DNA from: Areca catechu
Lineage: Eukaryota > Streptophyta > Magnoliopsida > Arecales > Arecaceae
Reading direction: 5' to 3'
DNA length: 64,000 nucleotides
Assembly (NCBI GenBank): GCA_021397845.1
Contig: CM038039.1
Span: 4,271,731-4,335,730 of the forward strand
In this document: positions 48,352 through 61,294 of the stretch, piece by piece
Layout: the number at the start of each line of letters is the position of its first letter
How positions within the stretch are numbered: the stretch's first letter is position 1
Made by a program: the position numbers and the translations under genes
The notes under the pieces: model-generated
Told to the model about the DNA's origin: nothing
Databases searched by the model: none
The model's input: the letters and a program-made list of their open reading frames with translations, nothing else

Positions 48352-49732
48352 TATAGAGATTTGCGTGGTGCTCCCAAGCTTTGGAGAGACTTGGAAGGCC
48401 ATGGCAAGATGCTGGAGACGATCCCTGGAGCTTGGGGGCATGTCCCAAGCTGTCTTGGAGGTATTCTAGGAGATTTCTAGGGTTTTCCCCATGCCCTCTG
48501 AGTCAATTTGGATCATAGCATGTTAGGTCAAGGGATTTGACCCAGGATTAAGGGTTTTCTTAATTGACTTGTTGAGGGAGAGTTTTTTTGAAAGATTGTA
48601 ACATAATCCAATTGGATTATGGGGTTGGATCTAGGTTGTTAAATTGGTTAAGAGGTTAGCCAGTTGGTTGGTTAGTTGGTTGGTTGTAACCAATTAGATA
48701 ATCCAACCATATGAGGAGTTCTAATCAGTTTGTTATTGGTCCAAGAAGACAAGTCCTAACCATCCATGTGATTGTATCCTAACAAATCAAGAAGTTGTTA
48801 GCCCATGTGATTCCAAGAAGTCCAAGAAGGGGGCCGACCCTTTAGGATCGGGTCCAGATCCAGGAGGCAGCACGTGGAGTCTTTGGAGTCTCTCGGTTTG
48901 GAGAGAGGCCGACCAAGTGAAGACTCTCTCCAATTTTGCGTGAAGAAAGAAGCCGTGGGGGGAGAACCCCCTTTGGGGTGTCCATGGTTTGAGACTTGGG
49001 ACCGTGTGACTTGGCTCACGGTCCAAGAGGAGCACGTATGGAATCCTCATGGTCATGAGAAGACTGTGAGGGGCAGAGAGGCTTGGAGCGCCCTCTTGGG
49101 GCATGGACCGTGGGAGACTCCTAGATTACAAGGAGGCCACGGTGGAGGATTTCTTGGAGACCACGTGGAGGGAGTCCGCATGGGGGACATGGTTGTGAGA
49201 GGATAATGCATGAGGGAGTTCGCAGGTGGAGCTCTTTCTGGTGAGAGGAGGCACGGTCATGGCTTGGGCTGTAAAGAGGCGCACTTGAGGGAGATATCAC
49301 GTGGAGGGCTTGGACCGTGGGATATTCCACGAGACTTTGGAGAAGGGATATTTGCATTGAGGTATTATCCGTAGATGGAATACCTACATTGAGGTATTGT
49401 CCGTAGGTGGGGCACATTGAGGTTTTGTTCGTGCATGGCTGTACATGGATTCTTAGGACGTGAGGCCTGCAAGAGAAAGACTATGAGGCACAACGAGAAG
49501 CTTCTGGGGTTTTAAAAGGGGTGCTGTGGGTTATCTTGATTGTATCAAGGATTCTTCACCAAAGGATTAATGAATAAAGCAATCTCTCTTCTTCTCCTAC
49601 ATTTATATCTCCATTGTTGCATCATATTGAATCCAAAGAACATGTTGTTGGACTGCTATACTTCTATATTGCTTCCGGGGTATTTACTGCATATAGGTGC
49701 TGGTCCAGAACAATGCTTAGGAATTTTCAATA
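48352..49732 (+). repeat. 3' LTR of the LARD-like element
   Basis: It starts TATAGAGATTTG (TG changed to TA) and ends TTTTCAATA (CA changed to TA). It matches the 5' LTR over its whole length with scattered differences and small indels. Confidence 0.9.
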
Positions 49733-50495
49733 ATTTATACAAGAGAATAGTATGAAACTAGCTTACCGCCTGTGAGTTGCACGACATATAATTTTTTTCT
49801 TCTTTTCATAATTATTTTTAAAATACAATATAAAATAAATATTATAAAATATATAATTAAAATAGACTAAAATATATATATATGAAAGCCTATTTATTTT
49901 CTAAATTATAAGTATATAAATTTTTTTGATATTGATGTAATGATATAATTTTAATATACAAAATTCTAATAATGTAAGTAATCGATATAGTATGATAATA
50001 TATTATTATAAAATAATAAGATCATGATTCAACTTGTATGTAAATAATAAATAAAAATATACCGTTTATGGAGGAGATATTTAAAGACAATATAACATGC
50101 TTGTTAGTAATTGTATTTTCAATTTTAAAGAAGAACAAGATCTCACAAATGCAATAAAAATAAATAAAAATATGAGTGTAATATTATGATTATTTGGCAT
50201 ATGCGTAGGGTATAGTATCAATGAAAAAATTTTATCACTAAATACATTGAGCAAATATAGTTATTAATAATATCATTAATTTTTATATTGATTTAGTAAT
50301 ATTAATGAAAGGCTATGATGATACTAATGAAAAATTCTTTGTTTAATATAATTTAATAAGCTAATAGTCTATATTGAGGTATAATAAGCTTCCTATCTAA
50401 TGCGTTGTTAAATAAGAGTTTTATTAATAATATTATTAATATAAATGCTATAAAGCATGTGGGGAGTTCTGGTATGTATGTAGCGAATGGAAAAC
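49733..50495. other. AT-rich spacer
   Basis: Strongly AT-rich, no coding or element features seen. Confidence 0.5.
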
Positions 50496-50607
50496 TCTAC
50501 TTGTTATAGCAATTATCCACTCAGTTTTGAAAAGCCCACTCAACCACCGACTAGGGTGAAGATAGTCATCGTCGATCACCTCCAATACCTGCACTAAGGA
50601 ATCACAC

Positions 50608-50755
50608 GATCAAGTCCCCTCTTGGCCTGACTCTCTCTCGATCAAGTCCCCTCTCAGCCTGGCCTTCTCTCAATCAGGTCCTCTCTAGGCCTGGCCCTCT
50701 CTTGGTTAGGTCTTCTCCTAGCCTGGCTCTCTCTTAGTTATATCCTCTCAGCATC
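50608..50755 (+). repeat. 32-bp minisatellite in Gypsy LTR-like region
   Basis: About four and a half copies of a 32-bp unit resembling GATCAAGTCCCCTCTTGGCC plus TGACTCTCTCTC, progressively diverged to the right. Confidence 0.75.
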
Positions 50756-51361
50756 CACAATCAGCAACAATCGACACCAACTGCACCCGCTGTCCTACTT
50801 ATTCCACATGTCCCTACAATGGTCGTTGCCAGCAAGATCATGACAAACAAGTCATGGGGGGTAGCATCTTTTTGGAATCAATGGTCCCAACAAAAAAGAT
50901 ATCAATGGAAGAGGTCCCAGGAGACAAGATCCTAATAACTTGTCAAAACTCGTTACTCTTGTTAGAGATCACTTCCCTAACAGCCTTTCATTACTCTGTG
51001 TAACGCTATAAATAAGTAAGAGGGATTCATAACAAGTATGCTTTTGACACACTCCTCCATGCTTGCACTCACACAGTCATCAGAGCTCTCAACTCCGACT
51101 ATTGTTGCCCACTTCATCTTTCCTTACTAACTTGAGCGTCGGAGTATCCTCACGGGTAATCTTGGCCTAAGGACCTTCTTACAGGTCTTCGTTTGTGAGC
51201 CACTAGGAGCAGCATCCCACTCCATCGGAGAAGATCAGAAGACTCCCCGGCACCATTGCAACCTACCGAAGGGAGATCTGGTAATAATAGATTGGCATGC
51301 TAGGAAGCAAGCATCAAAGAAACTTTCAAGCTAGCAACGCCCCTAATCTCCGGAGTTTGAA

Positions 51362-54300
51362 GCTATGGTGACCACTCGGGCACAAGAGTTCATCATGAGC
51401 CACATCAAGCATCCCCATGTGGCAAGAAGTAATTCGATCAAGCACCAAAACCAATCACTCTACCTCCACCACTTGTAATCGAGCAGAGCTTGCTGGCCAC
51501 CTTGGCCTAGCAAATCGAGGCCCTCGTCACAACAGTGCGAGGGTTACAGTGATAGCAACCTCCCATTGCAGGACAGCAGCCACTAGAAGCCCCGACTATT
51601 GCCATCGTCGCTGCCACACGGTAGCTATCGGTCTCCAGGATGGAGACCCTTCCACTAGCGGACTTCCCACCACTCGCAGCCTCCTTTATCTCACTACAGA
51701 AGCCACTGGTCCCCTCAAGAAAGGTCCTCTCATCATTAGACGATCCCACAGTCATGGTCCCCTACACTGCACTGATAGATTCCAGGCAAGAGGGCCAACA
51801 ACCCGAGAAAGAGCCGAGGTGGAAGAAGCACTCTCAATCCCCCTTTGAGTCTTCATACAAGTACTCCCTAGAGGGATCCATTAAGGAAGCAATTCGACGA
51901 TGAGCCAAACGATGCCTCAACAAGTACAACCATAAGCTGCACGAGATCAATCATTGGCTTGCCAATCTTCAGGGAGAGAGCCAGGACCAGATCAAGCTCA
52001 ACACTTATCTCCCTCTCTCTAGTGCATCTTAGAGGACCGATCTTAGGTCGGTTCAAGATGCCTTAGCTGGAGCTATATAACGGCACCATTAGCCTGCTGG
52101 ATTATCTCGAGAGCTACAAAACTCTCATGAGAATTCAAAGCACCTTTGATGCTCTACTTTGCATTGCCTTTCCAACCACTTTATGGAAGGTAGCCCGAGC
52201 TTGGTAATCCCAACTCAAGCCTAGAAGCATCAACTCCTTTTGGTAGCTGGAGGAGAAGTTTACGGCATACTTTAGTGCTTGCTGCAAGATACTGTGAAAG
52301 GTTGACAATCTCTTTTTTATCCATCAATAGGATAAAGAGCTGTTGAAGAACTGTGTTCCAATTCAAGGCAACCACTTTAGAAGTCTACGACTTCGATGAG
52401 TCCATGGGCATGCTGGCCTTGAAGCAAGGACTTCACCCTTCCCACATCATTTATTCTTTGGATAAGACTCCCGTGAAGTCTTATTCGGAAATGCTTGCCT
52501 GCATAGAAGTATATCCATAGAGAGGAAGGAGCCCTCTCTCGGTGCACGCTGATGGGAAGCCAAGCAAGAAAAAGGCTCGAGAGGAGCCTAGCAGAGTCCC
52601 TGGTGCGGAACCAGGGCCATAAGAAATCGATAAGTTGAACCTACATCCCTGTGGATCACCTGTGAATAAAGCCCTAAGCCCAAGCCCCAGATCACTTGTA
52701 AATATTTATTTTAAATTAAATTATTTAAGCCCAGTTGGATTCAGTCCTAAACCCCTGGACCCAAAATCGAGTTTGAAAAAAAATTCCTGAACCCCCAAAA
52801 TTGAGTCTGTAAAAAAAAAAATCCCTAAACCCAATTGAAACCTGTATATATATAAAATCCTATTTATCAAGTTAAGTCAAGCCCTATTTACTAGCTTGAG
52901 CCTTTTTATTTTGAGATTATGCATTTTGATCAAATTGGGTTCCAATTGATCAAGTTGGGCTTGAAATTAGTTACAATTGAGTCCTTGTAATTAGTTAGTT
53001 GGTTAAATTAGTTATTGAGTCATGTGATTGGTTATTGAGTCCTGTAATACAAAAGAACAAGTCAAGACCCATGTGACTCCCATGTGCCAGTCCAAGTCAA
53101 GTCATGCCTTGGTGCCATATGCCCACTACCTCTTGGCGCCACACCATCACATGCGCCACCTCATCAATTCTTGGACATCATCACATGCCATGTCACTTGC
53201 CACTTGGAATGTATGTCATGCCACATCACCTTGGTTAGCTAACTCTATATCAAAAAATAGTTTGTCTTTTATTCTTATCAAGACATCCATACATCTAGAC
53301 ATGCAGACATTCAAACAACATTCAAGTTTATCCAAAAGGGGTGCCCATGAATTAAATTGTCGTCCATTTAAAATCCATTGCCACTTTTAAGAGGAGTAAG
53401 ATAGAAGGACTTCTCATCTCACTTTCTCTTTGTCACCTATATCCAAGTAGTGCCTCATTCTTCTTTTTGTCACCCAGCAAGGAGGAATTCTAATATAAGG
53501 GGATGCCGATCTATTTATCCCATAGAGTTCATTCAAATCTAAAATCAAAGAGTCCAAGATAAGGCATTCTTTGAAGTTTGAAATGCAAGAAGATCGAGAA
53601 GGAGTCTAAGCCATAAGTTAGTGCCAAGAATGAGATATGTCGCTCATCCCCTTCTCAATTATTTGTCACCAATTTAAGACGACCAAAAAAGAAGGACATC
53701 ATTTCATTATTTCAAGATTTGTCACACATTTCAAAGAGGAGCGCCTCTTCTTATTTCTTATCGCCCAACCCAGATAAGCCAATCGATGTTGTCGCCCACT
53801 ATGGATGAAGGCCAAGGAAGGATCAAGTTCAAGAGTTCATAATACCAGGAGAAGAATTTCCAAGGAGTTGCTGCTCAAGAAGAGCTAATTCTACTCTTTG
53901 TAACCCACACTTTTCATGTTGGTAGTCTATAAATACAACCATCAGCCCTTTTTGTAAAATAGAATTTATAATTCATAAAATAAAGGAGAAATTCTGCCAT
54001 TCCTTTGCTGTGTCGAGCATCGTGGGGTGTGAGACCCTAGTTATCCTATTTATCCCACAATCAGAAATCTTAGCCGCCTTCAAGCTTCTTCCTCCCTTCT
54101 TTTTTTATTATTAAATTTCATTTTTCCTTTCCACTTCTTCTTACTGAGTTTATGGCTGATTGCAGGTGATCGAGATCAGACATGACGGTGGTTCTTGCCT
54201 TGGAACCAATAGAACTGAAGATCAAAGCCCGAAAATCAAAATTTGGAAGTCCTGCTGCAAGATCATAGAGAGTCCAGTTAGATCCACAACCAGAGGGTAT

Positions 54301-54860
54301 AATCTCTATTGTAAAAATCAAAACTTCTCTAACTCTTTAATTTCTGATTCTTTGAAAGATAGAAACCCTGGTTTAAGGTGATTGCTTATTCACCAATCCA
54401 TCGTTCCTAACTAGATCTGTTAGTTCGATATTACGGGCATATACTAGTTGACTAGTCTTAATTATTGTGATTGCTTTGAGTCTTTAATCTAAAAAAATCC
54501 AGAAAACTAATCTATGTTAATTTTAGTTAATTAGTTTAATATTTAGCAATTTAGTTTTTGCATATTGTCCCGCATCAGTCCCGTCCAACAAGCCCAACTC
54601 ATCCCGATGATAGAGCCCCAGGTCGAGAAAGTCCACCAACAGATCGGACAATTACACCTCTCTCCTTGTCTCCCGATCTATGATCCTAATGGAGATCGAA
54701 GGGAAACAATACTTGCAGAGATCCAATCCACTGAAGCCTTCTTCCTCCCGCAATAAAATTAAGTACTGCCACTTCCATCGGGATCATGGCCATGACATGG
54801 ATGATTACCATTAGCTGATGAGGGAGATTGAAGACCTCATCCATCGTGGCTACCTATAAG
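51362..54860 (+). pseudogene. Gypsy gag, split by a solo LTR
   Basis: ATG 51362 gives MVTTRAQEF, a usual Gypsy gag start. The capsid core is readable at 52040-52520 through several frames: LELYNGTIS, DYLESYKTLMRIQ, FDALLCIAFPTTL, NSFW-LEEKFTAYF and LALKQGLHPSHIIYSLD. After the inserted LTR it continues with the nucleocapsid-type YCHFHRDHGHDMDDYH (about 54766-54813) and IEDLIHRGYL. Many stops. Confidence 0.82.
52601..54577 (+). mobile_element. Solo LTR, 1.98 kb, TSD GTCCC
   Basis: It starts TGGTGCGG and ends CCGCATCA (imperfect inverted ends). GTCCC flanks it (52596-52600 and 54578-54582), and the host gag sequence is continuous when the insert is skipped. The same family occurs on - at 62982-64000. 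Near 54160-54175 TTGATTGCAGGTGATCG-like sequence, also kept in the other copy, looks like a splice acceptor. Confidence 0.9.
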
Positions 54861-55440
54861 AATGTTTGTAGGGGGCACCTTGGCCCGATGCCCCAAATCC
54901 AAGCCAATCGCCAGCCCTATCCAAGATCAACAATCGACCGATTAAGAAAGAAGTCGACATGATCTCCTGGATAGCAGAGCGCTCCTTAAAGAGGCTGAGA
55001 GGAAAGGGGAGCGATGAAAATATAATTTTCTTTTCTGACAAGGATTTAGTCAGGACTCATAAATGCAATAATGACCCTATCATCGTGTCCATAATGATAG
55101 CAAAATATCTTGTAAAGAGAATCCTTATTGATAGTGGAAGTTCAACCGATGTTCTTTTTATGACACTTATTTGAATGAACCTACCACTGAACCAACTCCA
55201 GCCAATCTTCATGCCTTTAGTTGCTTTTAATAGAGAGTCAATCTAGGTCGAGGCAGAAATCACTCTTCCTATCATAGCAAGGACTATGCCTCAACAAAGT
55301 ACACTTTTCATGATGTTTACCATGGTTCGCATGCCATCCATGTATAATGCTATCCTTGGATGCCCAAGGCTAAATTTGCTAGACGCTGTCATCTCTACCA
55401 AACATCTTCTCGTTCACTTCCCTACAATTCATGGGGTCGG
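54861..55440 (+). pseudogene. Gypsy aspartic protease region
   Basis: In the frame open at 54959-55174, DENIIFFSDKDLVRTHKC leads to the active-site motif ILIDSGSSTDVLF (about 55124-55160). Afterwards IARTMPQQSTLFMMF and YNAILGCPRLN, the second typical block, are readable with stops in between. Confidence 0.85.
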
Positions 55441-55845
55441 AGAGATGCATGGGGATAAATAGCTTACCTGACAGTGCTTCCAAATGGCATCTAAGATGCC
55501 AAAACCCTGCAAGCTATCGACCATCGAGCACTTGGACCATAGGGAGCCCTAGAGAAGGGGTAAGCTGGTTAAAAAATTGCTCTCCTTCTCATTGAAGGAT
55601 GACCCGATGAAGACTATATAGATTGGAGCCTCCCTGCATAAGCGTGATCGGGATTGACTCTTAAACTTCTATGCCAAAATACAGATATCTTCGCTTGGTC
55701 AGCATCTGATATACCGGGGATTCCTCTTAAGATAATCATCCACAAGCTGAATGTTGATCCAAAGTTCAAGTCGGTCCGATAGAAGAAAAAGAGCTTTGCC
55801 CCCAAGAGATAAAAAGTCATTAACGAGGAAGCTTTGAATTCATTC
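55441..55845 (+). pseudogene. Gypsy linker just before RT, truncated
   Basis: The frames give SLGQHLIYRGF-like and HKLNVDPKFKSV-like words (about 55690-55790), the conserved segment just upstream of RT in Tat-type elements. RT does not follow. Confidence 0.7.
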
Positions 55846-56839
55846 TAATTTACCTCTAAAGTTCACTTCTTATGAAAGATAATCTCTATATACTTGCTAA
55901 TAACTAGCTAAGAGTTCTTCTTTTCTAAGTTTGCCCTTACATAGGCACGATAATAATTCTTTATTTGGATATTAACATCTATTATTTCTAAACAAAATCT
56001 CCATTTTAAATACTTTATAGCATTAGTTGTGGCTTCCTTCTCTGACTCTAACCGCTCAATCGTAGATGAGCTATATCTTCTAATAATTTCTTGAGGCTGA
56101 CTCCAAGTATCAACTACAAATCTTTGTATGATCCCACATACTATCCCTCATCCATGTCAGCCTTAAAAACTAGATCAGGTAACTTTAATTCTTAGTCACT
56201 TCAATCAAAATTATCTTTGAAGACAACTTAACTATCTCCATTTTTTACAATTATTATCATAAAGATCAATTAAATTTTCATATATAGCTAAATTTTCAAT
56301 TAAAACTATAAACATAAACAAAATTGATCATTATATATGTACTTCCTAGCATAATACTCATCATTTTTATAACATCACTAATACTACTTTCAATGATTTA
56401 AATAACAATGGCATATATGCACATAACACATATGTCTTTAAAAGTCATTCATAATGATAATAAATTCAAAGCTCCCACAAAACTAATACAATAAGATTAA
56501 AATAACATTTCTCTAAACTTACATCTAATAATAGATAACTATCTAAATTGTTTAAATAATAACTTATAATAATATTTAGTCCGATGCCAATGTATCACAA
56601 TAAATCCTCTCTAGATTGACCCGATCATTGGTATTGCCAATAATCATATAATGCTATGGGTGCTATTTCCAATCCATACCATCACAACTTCAATAATTCT
56701 CCATCCAAATAAATTAGATTCCTAACCATTTATTGTTATTCCTTGTACTCCATATTCTAAGGTTCAAAGAAATCCTTGCTAATCACAAATCCAAACACAG
56801 TACTATTTTAATTATAGCCCCTAACAATCAAATCCTATT

Positions 56840-56851
56840 GCTCTGATACCA
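56840..56851 (-). other. Primer-binding site for initiator tRNA-Met
   Basis: The minus strand reads TGGTATCAGAGC in full. No other retroelement motif is near, so it dates from the fragment around it. Confidence 0.85.
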
Positions 56852-57479
56852 CTTCTAGTTATGCCCCCAACCTAAAGATACTATAGAAGAGGAATGTGAC
56901 AACCACCACATACCAGCAGGATAGAGATTCACAAGTATGCATGGCGATATTCTGTTCAATAAAACAAATATAAACAATATACTTCTTGCACAGGCAGTGA
57001 CAATAATCAGAACTAACTATAATGCTTAAATTTTAAAATACTAATATTTAAAATATTCTCACATCATCTTTTATAAATATTAATATACAATCATTGATTC
57101 AAAAGGATAATATCTACGATCTCTAATCGGCTTTGCCTCTACATTTGTCCAAAATGCCGATGTCTGATTTTCAAAATAATATTTTTGTATCTGAAATATA
57201 AATAAAGAATATGAGCTTCATGGTTAAGTAAGTGACCAAACAAAATTAAGGCAATCAACAAATATAACAAGCAAATATTCATGATATAATAATTAAATTA
57301 TCTATATTGTGATTGATAATTGAAATCATATAACCATTCTTATAATACAACCATCTATATCAAAATTTATAAACAATCTACGATATTGCAAACCAATATC
57401 AAAACTAAATGATTATATCCAAAATTTCTAAAAATATATAATATGCATTTCAAAAACATGTATTTATCTCATCAGTCCA

Positions 57480-57745
57480 TACAACTACAGCTACATATAA
57501 CCCTATGACGAGGCCCAAAGTACCATATTTAACTCCCGTGGAGTAGGTCCAAAGTATCAAATTCTGGAATAAATAATACCAAATGCCAACATATAATCCA
57601 CATTGACAGGATCCAAAATACAGCACTTAATCCCTGCAATGTAGGTCCAAAGTATCAATTCTAAATTATGTAATACCAAATGCTAATATAACCCTTATTA
57701 GCAGGATCCAAAATACCACATTTAACCCTTGTGGCGTAGGTCCAA
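57480..57745 (-). repeat. ~96-bp tandem repeat in the Gypsy LTR fragment
   Basis: AGGTCCAAA recurs at 57545, 57643 and 57738 (98 and 95 bp apart), alternating with AGGATCCAAAATA. About 2.7 units, diverged. Confidence 0.75.
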
Positions 57746-57800
57746 AATATAGGTGGACTAAGAGATGTATAAAATGTCCATTGATTTCTCAACCATCACT

Positions 57801-58547
57801 TTCCATATTATTATTATTATTATTATTTTCTCTAGGGTAATTTTACTTATGTCAATGCAAAATTGTAAATCTAGTCCTAGATTTCATTCCACTTTTTTTT
57901 GTAAACCCCTATGAGCATTTAAAAAGCAAATATATTATGACCAAGAAAATATCTTAATTTGTTTATGCAAAAAAAAATCTTATTGTATTAAACTTAACGT
58001 ACTGCGTAAACGGACTCGATTTGATTGAAGTCAAGCCCAAAGTGAGGAGGGTATAGATAGAAAAGAATCAGACGCTACCATGTACCCACGCTTAGCAGCG
58101 TACTGGAACGTGGAAAACGAGATTGGAGGGTTTAATTGCCCAAATCGTTTCCGACAGAGGATCACATTTCAATTCATCCATCTCGTGATCGCTCCTCTCC
58201 ACCTGATGATGGATTCCGGCAACGGCAACCCCCGAAAAGTTCCCACGCCATCAAGCGTCTACCATCGGTGGACCCGTTCCGATCACCACAATCGTCCCCC
58301 TCCACTTGGGAACCGAAGGTCCTTCTTGGACAACCGTCCGATCAGAAGACAGAGTCCCATACGCAGCCACCACTGGTGCAGCACGAGAAACAGACGGTCC
58401 TGATTTATTATGCCTGACTCGTGGTCGCATCTCGGTGTTCTTGGAAGACATCCGCAAACGTGGCTCGATACCGTACACCGAACCGCTCGGACAAACACGT
58501 CCCGTATCGGCCAAATTACTCCCCCTCCCTCTCGGCAGCGCTGTGGG
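57801..58547. other. Spacer with GC-richer part (58060-58540)
   Basis: Frames of up to about 107 codons occur on both strands at 58080-58600 but overlap each other and show no known domain. It may be low-copy DNA next to a gene; no gene is called. Confidence 0.4.
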
Positions 58548-61236
58548 ATTTTTTTTTAAATAATAATTTTTTTAATATAAACTTATCAAAGCAGGTTGGG
58601 CCAAAATAACATTATCAAACTAGAATAATTGGGTATACGTAGCAGCCGCATCAAAAAAACACGGATTTAATTCATGCAGGTTGAACATACATATTCACTA
58701 AATGAACAGCCCTTTTTATTAAATTTTAACATAATAAAATTAAAAAATATATAATAAAATTTAAATAATATAATAAATATTTTAAAATAAAATAATAAAT
58801 TAAAGATATTTAAAAATAATAAAATTATAATATATAAAATATATAAAATAATATAATAAATTTAAAATTTTAAAAATTTAATAATTAAAAAAAGTTACAA
58901 GTTACGCATGCAACTTCATCTGATTCGTGCACCTTTATTTTTAAAATAAAAATTTAAAAAATTAAAAAATTTAAAAAATTAAAATATATTAGAAGTAAAG
59001 TCAAAAATTATTACCTTAATAAAAATACAAATATTAATATTATAAATAAATTCATTATAATATATAATAACTAATATAAATATTATAATAAATATATTAT
59101 TATATATTTATATATTATTATAAAATTATAATATATAAATATTTTATACATAATATAAAATTTATAATTTAGTCGATGCTAGTTTAGTTACAAATCTGGT
59201 CGCTAGGTTGGTCGCCAATTCACTTATCGAGTAAGTGCCAGTTTGATCGTCAACCCGGTACTAATTCGATAGCCAGTCTGGTCACCAGTCGATACCAGTC
59301 CGATCACCAGCTTTGTGCCAGTTTGGTCAGCTGCCCGGTACCAGTCTGGTCCCTTGCTCGGTACCAGTTCGATCGCCAGTCCTAGTCGGACTGACACCAA
59401 CCTGGCGGTCAAACTGGCACTGGCCTAGCGATCAATTGGACATCGAACCGATGATCGGATTGGCTATCAAATTAGTGGCCAAACTGGCAATCAGATTGGT
59501 GACCGGACTAGCATTGGACCGATGACCGGACTGGCACCAACCTGGTAACCAGATTGGTTATCGGACTAGTGGCCGGACTGGTGGCTAGACTGGTGATCGG
59601 AGTGGCACCGTCTTGGTAGCCAGATAGGCCGTCGGATTAGGAGCTGGACTAGCGGCCAACTAGTGACCGGATCGATGGCTGGATTGGCGACCAGACTGAC
59701 GATCGAACTGACACCGACCTAGCAACCGAACTAGCTATCGGACCGGTGGCCAGAGCCAGATTGGCTATCGGACCGGTGGCCGGATTGGCAACCAGATTAG
59801 CATCGCTTGATGGTCAAACTGATAACTGGACTAGCTATTGGGCAGGTGGCCGGACCGGCAGCCCGACCGGTGGTCAATTGAAACCAACTTGGTAGCTAAA
59901 CTGGCTATTAGACTAAGAGCCGAACTGGTTGCCGAACCGGTAACTGGACTAGCTATCGGATCGGTGGCCAGATCGACGGTCAGACTAGCACCAACCTGGT
60001 AGCCGAATTGGTTGCCGGACTGATGGCCAGATTGACAACTGGACCGATGGTCGAATTGGCACCGACCTGGTGGTTGGACTGGCTGTTGGACTGGTGGCCA
60101 CCAATCCGGTCACCAATCCAGCTCTTGATTAGATAACCAGTCTAGTTGCCAGGACGTGCTAGTTCGATCACCGGTCTGGTCACCGATCCGGCTACCGGTC
60201 CGATAGCCAGTTCAGGCATCTACTAGCTGCTAGTTCGATTATCGGTCTGACAGCCAGTCCGGTCACCGGTCCGATAGCCAGTCTGATCACCAAGTCAATC
60301 TAGTCCGACCATCGATCCGAGTGCCAGTTCGGCCATCGATCTGGTCGCCAGTCTGGCCACCAATCCAATTACCAGTCTGGTCACCGACCCGATAGCCAAT
60401 CTGATCATTGGTTCGATTGCCTGTCTGGCCGCCAGGCCAGTGCCAGTCCTACCACCAGGTTGGTGCCAGTTTGACTCAGACTGGCGATCGAACTGGTATC
60501 GGATAGGGGATCGGACTGGCATCGAGCTACCGATCGAACTTGCACCGGACTAGTGACAGGATCGACGACCTGACTAGTATCGGCCTAGTGACCGAACTGG
60601 CGATTGGATTAGTACCGGGTTGATGGTCGGACTAGCGAATTGGCAACCAGACTGGCAACTAGACTGGCACCAACTAAATTATAAATTTTATATTTATTAT
60701 AAAATATTCATTATATTTATAATATAATTTATAATTTAATATATTATAATATTTATTATTATATATTATAATGAAATTTATTTTATAATTTTAATATCTT
60801 ATATTATTATTAAGGTAACAATTTATGACTTTACTTATATATGTTTTATGTTTTTTATTTTTTTAACTTTTTAATTTTTTATTTTAAAAATGGAAGTGCG
60901 GGATAAGATGAGGTCGGAGGTACGACCTGCGACTTCACTTTACCTGCAACTTTATTATTATTTTTTATTATATTATTTAAATATTTCATATATTATATTT
61001 TATTATGTTATTTTAAATATTTTTAATTTTATTATGTATTTTAAATATTTTATTATATTATTTTAATTTTATTATATTAAAATTTAAAGTCACCTTCATT
61101 TAATGAAGACGCATGTTCAACCTACATTTTCTGAGGTGGCTGCCACATATACCAAACTATCATAGTTTGGTAAAATTGTTTCAACCCATCCCAGTTTGAT
61201 AAAATTTTATTAAAACAACATTATTTAAAAAAAATC
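58548..61236. mobile_element. Foldback element FB2
   Basis: Second copy of the FB1 type. The arms (58548-59171 and 60673-61236) are imperfect inverted repeats: the left reads TTTTTTTTTAAATAATAATT and TTATCAAAGCAGGTTGGG, the right in reverse complement TTTTTTTTAAATAATGTTG and TTATCAAACTGGGATGGG. The core is the same minisatellite. No TSD is clear. No transposase. Confidence 0.8.
59172..60672. repeat. FB2 core: strand-alternating minisatellite
   Basis: The CCAGTCCGGTCACC-like strand runs at about 59172-59390, the complement (GACCGGACTGGC-like) at 59391-60095, the first again at 60096-60475, and the complement at 60476-60672. Switches coincide with palindromic words, e.g. AGTCCTAGTCGGACT near 59384 and GCCAGTTTGACTCAGACTGGC at 60463. 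Confidence 0.85.
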
Positions 61237-61294
61237 TAGCATGGTGCACTGCAGAGGTTCCGCGCTCTAAATGCCGACATCCAAATCCGTACGA

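Larger units (their letters stand above)
45647..49732 (+). mobile_element. Non-autonomous LTR retrotransposon (LARD-like), TSD ATTCA/ATTTA
   Basis: Two LTRs of about 1.38 kb (45647-47025 and 48352-49732) flank only 1.33 kb of internal DNA. The PBS TGGTATCAGAGC is at 47028-47039. A PPT-like AAGGTGGAGAT (48341-48351) precedes the 3' LTR. Flanking 5-mers ATTCA and ATTTA match at 4 of 5. No gag or pol motif occurs inside, so it must depend on another element's proteins. Confidence 0.88.
50496..55845 (+). mobile_element. Ty3/Gypsy remnant (Tat-like), truncated before RT
   Basis: In order: an LTR-like region to about 51290 ending in ACTTGAGCGTCGGAGTAT-type U5 sequence, a PBS-like ATTGGCATGC (51291), gag, protease and the linker before RT. 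Then the element stops near 55845 at unrelated AT-rich DNA. The Tat assignment is from the gag/protease style. The left edge is uncertain. A solo LTR interrupts gag at 52601-54577. Confidence 0.7.
55846..57800 (-). mobile_element. Probable Gypsy leader and LTR fragment, minus strand
   Basis: On - the initiator-Met PBS TGGTATCAGAGC lies at 56851-56840. To its right (56854 onward) is LTR-type DNA with GAGCTCATATTC-like words, and to its left non-coding leader. This order suits a chromovirus-like Gypsy on -. LTR ends were not resolved and no coding part is left in the window. Confidence 0.5.

Noticed and set aside
58080..58609. Possible gene near 58.1-58.6 kb
   Set aside because: Five overlapping frames on both strands, no domain or splice-supported structure.
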